Of a stretch of 5,660 nt of DNA, positions 1 to 4,018 are shown piece after piece. How positions within the stretch are numbered: position 1 is the stretch's first letter; each line of letters opens with the position of its first letter. The stretch covers positions 1 through 5,660 of the forward strand of contig JALRIQ010000082.1 of assembly GCA_023277325.1 (NCBI GenBank), read 5' to 3'. This stretch comes from Bacteroidia bacterium (GTDB lineage Bacteria > Bacteroidota > Bacteroidia > UBA8524). The position numbers were made by a program, and so were the translations under genes. The notes under the pieces were generated by a model. That model saw only the letters and a program-made list of their open reading frames with translations, was not told the origin of the DNA and ran no database searches.

Positions 1-65
1 CTGCCATCGGTGAGTACCCCATCGATATCGAAAAGAATGGCTGAGATATGTTCGAGTTTCTCCAT
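1..65 (-). CDS. KdsC-like HAD phosphatase, N-terminal fragment
   Basis: Only the first 21 codons lie in the window; the gene continues past the left edge. They begin MEKLEHISAILFDIDG and continue VLTDG. Residues 12-21 form HAD motif I (DxDGVLTDG), with D13 as the expected nucleophile and D15 as the general acid/base. The VLTDG extension after DxDG is typical of the KdsC group (3-deoxy-D-manno-octulosonate 8-phosphate phosphatase, a cytoplasmic Kdo/LPS synthesis step). It also occurs in related sugar-phosphate phosphatases and in HAD domains fused to sialic-acid cytidylyltransferases, so the substrate is not settled. The start codon lies one base after the stop codon of the upstream gene, which implies co-transcription and probably translational coupling. 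HAD membership is secure from motif I; the KdsC assignment is inference from 21 residues. Confidence 0.62.
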   Translation of the reverse strand, partial: MEKLEHISAILFDIDGVLTDG

Positions 66-66
66 T

Positions 67-585
67 TTATTCTGCGCAAGGCAAATACATCATAAGGCTA
101 TGAATCATTCCGTCGCGAAAGAAAACGCGGTAAGCTAATCCCGTATCATCTTTATAGACGGTATAGGCAATTTCCTCCACCCCACGGACCTTCACCAATT
201 CTCTTGTTTCTTTGCATTTGCAACGACGAATTTGGCGCTCAAACTTTTTCAAACTCATGCCCGACTCGAGCTCCAAGCGTTTAATCTCCACTTCATTGTT
301 TGTGTTCACGAAATTAACCTGGAACAAAACCATCGAATCGCCATTAACGAGGTAACACACACCGTTAACATAGTCGAGATTAAAAAAGTTGCCTCTAAAA
401 TAATTGGCAATTCCACACTTTACTGCCAGGCGGTTGGTGCTGTCTGGATGTAGTTCATAGAATTCAACCCTATCCCCTTTTTCAACGATGGATAGACTGT
501 CGTTTATTTCAACATCACTCGGGCGCAATTGCCCATAACTTGCATTAACGAATAAAAATAGGAGCAGACTAAGAAGGTACTTCAT
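67..585 (-). CDS. small secreted protein of unknown function
   Basis: This 172-residue protein is not one I recognise. It starts MKYLLSLLLFLFVNASYG, a clear Sec signal peptide with one basic residue and a leucine-rich core. Cleavage is likely near residues 18-19, leaving a mature protein of about 154 residues. There is no cysteine at the cleavage site, so it is not a lipoprotein but a soluble periplasmic or secreted protein. The mature part has no other membrane segment. It carries five cysteines (57, 77, 122, 124, 170), two of them in a basic RRCKCKE patch, which would allow disulphide bonds in the periplasm. The alternating hydrophobic/polar pattern suggests mostly beta structure, but no known domain is visible. 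The gene follows a strong terminator by 13 bp and precedes the HAD phosphatase gene by 1 bp. Coding is supported by the signal peptide and the coupling; function is unknown. Confidence 0.78.
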   Translation of the reverse strand: MKYLLSLLLFLFVNASYGQLRPSDVEINDSLSIVEKGDRVEFYELHPDSTNRLAVKCGIANYFRGNFFNLDYVNGVCYLVNGDSMVLFQVNFVNTNNEVEIKRLELESGMSLKKFERQIRRCKCKETRELVKVRGVEEIAYTVYKDDTGLAYRVFFRDGMIHSLMMYLPCAE

Positions 586-589
586 ACTT

Positions 590-597
590 CAAAAATA
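590..597 (-). promoter_or_regulatory. TATTTTTG, Bacteroidota -7-like box before the unknown secreted gene
   Basis: Read on the minus strand this is TATTTTTG, an exact match to the TAnnTTTG -7 consensus of the Bacteroidota primary sigma factor. Only four bases separate it from the ATG at 585, so a transcript from here would be leaderless or nearly so. No TTG lies at the usual 17-23 bp upstream, and the box runs directly into the T-tract of the preceding terminator, so it may simply be AT-rich sequence. The same arrangement recurs before the S9 peptidase gene. Confidence 0.3.
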
Positions 598-598
598 G

Positions 599-625
599 AA
601 AAAGGCGGGACAAGCCCACCTCTTT
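599..625 (-). terminator. intrinsic terminator of the OmpA-like gene
   Basis: On the minus-strand RNA, bases 625-615 pair with 609-599 to form an 11-bp stem with a GC-rich top (GGUGGG/CCCGCC) and a 5-base loop at 614-610. The descending arm ends in five U's, followed by further U-rich sequence. Two pairs are G-U wobbles on the minus RNA but would be C-A mismatches on the plus RNA, so the structure suits minus-strand transcription. It lies 63 bp past the OmpA-like stop codon and only 13 bp before the next start codon, so it should separate the two transcripts or act as an attenuator. Confidence 0.72.
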
Positions 626-654
626 CATTTTAACCCACACTAAATAAGGTTTAA

Positions 655-677
655 GCTTCAGGCGCCAAGCCTAAAGC
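655..677 (-). terminator. hairpin just after the OmpA-like stop codon
   Basis: On the minus strand, GCTTTAGGC (677-669) pairs with GCCTGAAGC (663-655) around a 5-base loop, giving a 9-bp stem with one G-U wobble. That wobble would be a C-A mismatch in plus-strand RNA, which again favours minus-strand use. The stem begins 11 bases after the OmpA-like stop codon. What follows is AT-rich (TTAAACCTTATTT) but lacks a true U-run, so alone it would be a weak terminator or a 3'-end stabiliser. With the hairpin at 599-625 it makes a tandem arrangement. Confidence 0.45.
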
Positions 678-688
678 ACAAAAGCCAC

Positions 689-1687
689 TTATTGCTGGTC
701 AAGAAGTTGATATATCTCATCCAATTTTGGTGAGAGGATTATTTCTGTACGGCGGTTTTTAGCTCTTGCCTCTGGCGTTTTTGCAGGATCAACAGGTAGA
801 TACTCTCCTCTACCAGCTGCAATAAATCGTTTTGGATCAACTTTGCCATCTTTGGTGATGATACGAACAATAGACGTGGCACGAAGCACACTTAAATCCC
901 AATTGTCTTTAATCTGCGGTGTGCTCATCGGAACATCATCGGTATGGCCTTCTACCATGATCATAATATCATCCATTTCCTGGATGCTTTTCGCTAATTC
1001 GAGCAATGCCTCTTTACCTTTTTTGTCTACGACAATACTTCCAGAAGCAAATAGGAGCTTTTCATCCAAAGAAACATAAACTTTTCCATTTCTGATTTCA
1101 ACGCTTAAGCCATTGTCTTTGAAACCCAAAAGTGCTTTTTGAAGCTTTGTGTTGAGGGCTTTTACAGCTGAATCTTTGGAGTTCAGAATACTTTGAAGTT
1201 CAGCAACACGTTCCTGTTGACGCATTAAATCTGCCTGAATAACTTCCAATTCTTGCTTCATGGTTTCATTCTTCTTGATATTTTCGTTGAGATTGGCTTC
1301 TTTCTGGGCTAAATCCAATTCCTTGGCCGTCAGCTTCTTCTCCAAATCACGCAACGAATTAAGCAGACGCTCTTCTTCAAGTTTGTTGTTTTTCAGCAGA
1401 CTTTCATACGAACTTTTCAGCTCGCCATAAAGCCGCATATTGCTTTCGAATAAGGTATGTGTTTCAATGGAATCGGCTACCAACTTGGCCACATGCGCTT
1501 TTAGGCCAATATTTTCCTTCTTAGTAGCTTCTGCCTCCAGCTTTACACTTGAGAGTTCTTCCTCACAGCCTTTTTTCTTCTGCTCCAGCTCTTTATAAGC
1601 TGTCTCTAAATCTTGATATTTCTTCTGCGGTACACAGGCGCTCAGCACTACCACCAAGGATAGGGCGAACATGATTTTGTTTTTCAT
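689..1687 (-). CDS. OmpA/MotB-family coiled-coil lipoprotein
   Basis: This 332-residue protein probably tethers the outer membrane to peptidoglycan. It starts MKNKIMFALSLVVVLSAC, a lipoprotein signal with lipobox LSAC and acylated C18. Residues about 20-185 are rich in K, E, L and Q in heptad-like order and should form a long alpha-helical coiled coil. Residues about 193-322 form the OmpA domain: EGHTDDVP (246-253), NWDLSVLRA (262-270), RFIAAGRGEYLPV, and NRRTEI near 311-316. The aspartate of the HTDD motif and arginine R269 match the diaminopimelate-binding pair known from OmpA-family domains. The GHTDDVP...NWDLS spelling is closest to MotB-type OmpA domains, but there is no transmembrane stator segment and no motility gene nearby. 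An ATG at 1717 would add ten residues before the signal peptide and overlap a promoter-like box; another ATG lies at 1693. I prefer 1687 because it gives a standard signal. The gene lies 159 bp after the S9 peptidase gene and is followed by two hairpins. Confidence 0.92.
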   Translation of the reverse strand: MKNKIMFALSLVVVLSACVPQKKYQDLETAYKELEQKKKGCEEELSSVKLEAEATKKENIGLKAHVAKLVADSIETHTLFESNMRLYGELKSSYESLLKNNKLEEERLLNSLRDLEKKLTAKELDLAQKEANLNENIKKNETMKQELEVIQADLMRQQERVAELQSILNSKDSAVKALNTKLQKALLGFKDNGLSVEIRNGKVYVSLDEKLLFASGSIVVDKKGKEALLELAKSIQEMDDIMIMVEGHTDDVPMSTPQIKDNWDLSVLRATSIVRIITKDGKVDPKRFIAAGRGEYLPVDPAKTPEARAKNRRTEIILSPKLDEIYQLLDQQ

Positions 1688-1707
1688 AAGCATAGCTTTT
1701 GATAGAA

Positions 1708-1715
1708 CAAAAATC
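1708..1715 (-). promoter_or_regulatory. GATTTTTG, near-match to the -7 box before the OmpA-like gene
   Basis: On the minus strand this reads GATTTTTG, differing from TAnnTTTG only at the first base. It ends 20 bp before the chosen ATG at 1687. If used, transcription would start around 1700, inside the longer reading frame that begins at 1717, which would exclude that longer start. No TTG is seen at 17-23 bp upstream, so support is weak and comes mainly from similarity with the boxes at 590-597 and 3886-3893. Confidence 0.2.
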
Positions 1716-1786
1716 AAGCGTTAATGCGCTAGAAAATAGTACAGTAGGTACAAGTTTAGCCACAATAGGCGAAAGATATTCACAGA

Positions 1787-1849
1787 CTGAGGCTGAGGTT
1801 AAGGTTGAGGCTGAGGTTATTTCTTAACCTTAACCTTGACCTTAACCTA
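1787..1849. repeat. inverted repeat built of degenerate 6-bp units
   Basis: From 1787 the sequence runs in register as CTGAGG, CTGAGG, TTAAGG, TTGAGG, CTGAGG, TTA. After the spacer TTTC it turns into the complementary type: TTAACC, TTAACC, TTGACC, TTAACC (1824-1847). Bases 1795-1819 can pair with 1825-1849 around a 5-base loop: 20 Watson-Crick pairs, three G-T wobbles and two mismatches in plus-strand sense. The fold is poorer in minus-strand RNA, where three of those pairs become A-C or C-A, and no T-run follows. It is therefore not a convincing terminator for the minus-strand gene ending here. The S9 peptidase stop codon (TAG, 1849-1847) lies inside the outer stem. The origin is unknown; it may be a dispersed intergenic repeat or local hexamer slippage with an inversion. 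Confidence 0.75.
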
Positions 1850-3880
1850 CTTCAACCACTGATCCAGCCATTCGAAGAATACGGTTTGCCATAGCAAGGC
1901 ATTCTGAGGCTTATTCACCCAATGACCTTCGTCTGGGAAATAGAGAAACTTGCTTGGAATCATGCGTTCCTGTGCTGCTGTGAAAGCTTGCATTCCTTCA
2001 CTCAAAGGTACGCGGTAGTCTTTTTCGTTATGGATGATAAGTATCGGCGTATTCCATTTGTCGACATATTGGTGTGGCGAATGCTTTTTGTAATTCTCTT
2101 TGTTTTCAGGCTTCCAATATGGACCGTTATCGTAGTTCGCGAAAAACATCTCCTCGGTACTTCCATACCACGACTCCATATTGAACATGCCACAATGCGA
2201 GATAAAGGCTTTAAAGCGGTTATTATGATTTCCTGCTAACCAGTAAACAGAATAACCCCCAAAGCTTGCTCCGACTGCCCCTAAACGCTCTTTATCCACG
2301 TAAGATTCTTTTGCCACATCATCAATGGCACTCAATAAATCTTGCATGGCTTGTCCGCCGTAATCGTGACCGATAGCATCATTCCATTCTTTTCCGAAAC
2401 CAGGTAAGCCTCTTCTATTCGGCGCAACGACGATATACCCTTGAGCGGCCATCAATTGGAAATTCCATCTGTAACTAAAAAATTGAGAAACCGGACTTTG
2501 TGGTCCGCCTTGGCAATAAAGTAAGGTTGGGTATTTTTTATTGGGATCGAAGTTTGGAGGATAAATCACCCAGGTCAACATGTCTTTGTCGTCCGTGGTT
2601 TTTACCATCCTTTTCTCCACTTTACCCATGGAGATTCCAGCGAGCAACTCATTATTATTGGTTTCAAGCGCCGTTTCATTGCCTTCCATATCCACTTTAT
2701 ACAAAGCGATTGGATGTGACATACTCATTTTAGTTGCGATAAGGTAAGGAGCCTTCCCTCTTGGAGTAGGTGTAATGGAGGTATAATTATGCACTCCTTT
2801 GGTCAATTGACGGATGGATTCATCTTTAAAATTATAGATGAAAATTTGCTCCGTTCCATCAATGGTGGCCAGGAAATAAATTTCCTTTTCATCTCCAGAC
2901 CATACAAAACCATCGACACTGTATTTGAAGTTTTCGGTGATATCGCGGACTTTGCGTTTTTTCATGTCCATGACCATGATGCGGTTTTTATCCGCCTCAT
3001 ATCCTGCTCTTTCCATGCTTAACCAGGCCAGCTGCGATCCGGATTCGTTGAAGGCAGGAGCTTTATCATAACCTAAATTGTCCTCGGTCAGGTTTTTTGT
3101 CTTTTTCGAAGACAAGTCGTATTCATAAATATTGGTATTGGTAGAAATTGCAAACTGAGTACCATGGAGTTTTTTGCAGGTATAATACACCTTCTTTCCA
3201 TCAGGACTCCAGCATACCTCTTCAACACCTCCGAAAGGCATTGTTGGTGCATGGAAACGTTCTCCTTCCAAAAGATCGACGATACTGGATGAAACATCAT
3301 CCTGGCCATAATCCATCACAAACAGGTGGTTGTAGCTATAGTCGCTCCAGGCATTCCAATGGCGGTACATCAAGCCATCAATAATCCGGGCTTCTGTTTT
3401 CGGATATTGAGGGTATTTCTCATTGGCCTTCTCATCCATCTTAATACGACGACCAACGAGTAGTTTTTTTCCCGTTGGATCATATTGAAAGAGATGAATT
3501 CCTCCCTCCAGTCCGGTTACATTCCCGAAAGTTTTGGTTTCCATATCGTATTCCCAAAGCTGGTCGGAACCCTCTTTACCTGAAATGAAGCCTAATTTTT
3601 TTCCATCCGGACGAAATGCCAACTCAGAAGGGTTGTACTCTTCAGGGATGATTGTGCTTTGCTCTCCTGTTTTGATATTGAGTATTTCCGCACGACGAAT
3701 GCCCTTATTGGCCTCCATATCATAAAGGGTTACAAGGAACACAAGGTATTCACCACTTGGCGACGAGATTTGTCCGCCAATCCGTTGAATTTTAAATAAG
3801 TCAGCTGGCTGCATCGGCTTTTGCGCCGTGAGGCTAAGAGTAAATAGCATGGGAAGGGAAAAAAGGAAAAACTTTTTCAT
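1847..3880 (-). CDS. dpp5: secreted S9 serine peptidase, DPP5-type dipeptidyl-peptidase
   Basis: This 677-residue exported peptidase should release dipeptides from the N-termini of oligopeptides in the periplasm. It starts MKKFFLFSLPMLFTLSLTAQ, a Sec signal probably cut after TA (residue 19). Residues about 30-410 form a beta-propeller with PD40/TolB-like blades (for example RPDGKKLGF, SPDGKKVYY). Residues about 425-677 form the alpha/beta-hydrolase domain. The catalytic triad is visible: nucleophile S539 in GASFGG, D621 in HNEKDYRVP, and H653 in DEGHW. From memory, the propeller stretch IIDGLMYRHWNAW, the segment LSMERAGYEAD and the region YCQGGPQSPVSQF closely follow P. gingivalis DPP5 (about 684 residues), so the protein is full length; that enzyme prefers hydrophobic P1 residues. 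The name is inferred from this likeness, with another S9C acyl-peptidase as the alternative. An ATG at 3907 would add nine residues before the signal; 3880 is preferred. The gene is divergent from the metalloprotease gene. Confidence 0.95.
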   Translation of the reverse strand: MKKFFLFSLPMLFTLSLTAQKPMQPADLFKIQRIGGQISSPSGEYLVFLVTLYDMEANKGIRRAEILNIKTGEQSTIIPEEYNPSELAFRPDGKKLGFISGKEGSDQLWEYDMETKTFGNVTGLEGGIHLFQYDPTGKKLLVGRRIKMDEKANEKYPQYPKTEARIIDGLMYRHWNAWSDYSYNHLFVMDYGQDDVSSSIVDLLEGERFHAPTMPFGGVEEVCWSPDGKKVYYTCKKLHGTQFAISTNTNIYEYDLSSKKTKNLTEDNLGYDKAPAFNESGSQLAWLSMERAGYEADKNRIMVMDMKKRKVRDITENFKYSVDGFVWSGDEKEIYFLATIDGTEQIFIYNFKDESIRQLTKGVHNYTSITPTPRGKAPYLIATKMSMSHPIALYKVDMEGNETALETNNNELLAGISMGKVEKRMVKTTDDKDMLTWVIYPPNFDPNKKYPTLLYCQGGPQSPVSQFFSYRWNFQLMAAQGYIVVAPNRRGLPGFGKEWNDAIGHDYGGQAMQDLLSAIDDVAKESYVDKERLGAVGASFGGYSVYWLAGNHNNRFKAFISHCGMFNMESWYGSTEEMFFANYDNGPYWKPENKENYKKHSPHQYVDKWNTPILIIHNEKDYRVPLSEGMQAFTAAQERMIPSKFLYFPDEGHWVNKPQNALLWQTVFFEWLDQWLK

Positions 3881-3885
3881 ACGGC

Positions 3886-3893
3886 CAAAAATA
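3886..3893 (-). promoter_or_regulatory. TATTTTTG, Bacteroidota -7-like box before the S9 peptidase gene
   Basis: The minus strand reads TATTTTTG, identical to the box before the unknown secreted gene and an exact TAnnTTTG match. It ends five bases before the ATG at 3880, implying an almost leaderless transcript. A TTTG lies 11 bp further upstream, too close for the usual 17-23 bp spacing. The short distance and missing -33 element keep confidence low. If real, it rules out the ATG at 3907. Confidence 0.3.
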
Positions 3894-3939
3894 AGAAACG
3901 CCAGCAAATAACACGATAAGAAGTCTTTTTATCCGTTTG

Positions 3940-3951
3940 AAAGAGCTCTTT
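3940..3951. promoter_or_regulatory. perfect 12-bp palindrome AAAGAGCTCTTT, possible operator
   Basis: AAAGAGCTCTTT is a perfect palindrome whose centre (3945.5) lies about 4 bp from the midpoint of the divergent intergenic region. That is a natural position for a dimeric regulator serving both genes. It could be chance in AT-rich sequence, and no second copy is seen in the window. Confidence 0.25.
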
Positions 3952-4002
3952 ATAGATTCTTGTTAAAAGAATGGCTAATTTCAACGCTAAATTGTGCCCG
4001 TA

Positions 4003-4010
4003 TTTATTTG
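4003..4010 (+). promoter_or_regulatory. TTTATTTG, near-match to the -7 box before the metalloprotease gene
   Basis: TTTATTTG differs from TAnnTTTG at one base and ends eight bases before the ATG at 4019. Its position mirrors the boxes before two minus-strand genes. No TTG lies 17-23 bp upstream (the nearest are too near or too far), so this is a weak candidate. If used, it would exclude the upstream in-frame ATG at 3971. Confidence 0.2.
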
Positions 4011-4018
4011 AATATACA

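Larger units (their letters stand above)
3881..4018. promoter_or_regulatory. divergent intergenic region between two peptidase genes
   Basis: This 138-bp AT-rich region separates the start codons of the S9 peptidase (minus) and the metalloprotease (plus), so promoters for both genes must lie here or just inside the genes. It holds the -7-like boxes at 3886-3893 and 4003-4010 and the palindrome at 3940-3951. No RNA gene, other open frame with a coding signature, or clear Shine-Dalgarno sequence is visible. Confidence 0.6.

Noticed and set aside
232..453. A 73-codon plus-strand open frame inside the small secreted gene
   Set aside because: The minus frame has a convincing signal peptide and tight spacing to the next gene. 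The plus frame has neither and is nested fully inside it.
586..688. Riboswitch in the leader of the small secreted gene
   Set aside because: The two hairpins are simple stems without any conserved core I recognise, and there is no sign of mutually exclusive pairing. Tandem termination is the simpler reading.
1787..1849. CRISPR-like or telomere-like array
   Set aside because: The 6-bp units are contiguous with no spacers, few in number and degenerate. The tract switches orientation at a hairpin loop, unlike a CRISPR or a telomeric tract.
1787..1849. Rho-independent terminator for the S9 peptidase gene
   Set aside because: There is no T-run after the hairpin on the minus strand, and three pairs become A-C/C-A mismatches in minus-strand RNA, so the fold is weaker in the direction of transcription.
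1922..3384. Several plus- and minus-strand open frames of 60-105 codons within the S9 peptidase gene
   Set aside because: All are shadows of a continuous gene with propeller signatures and a complete catalytic triad; none has its own domain or spacing evidence.
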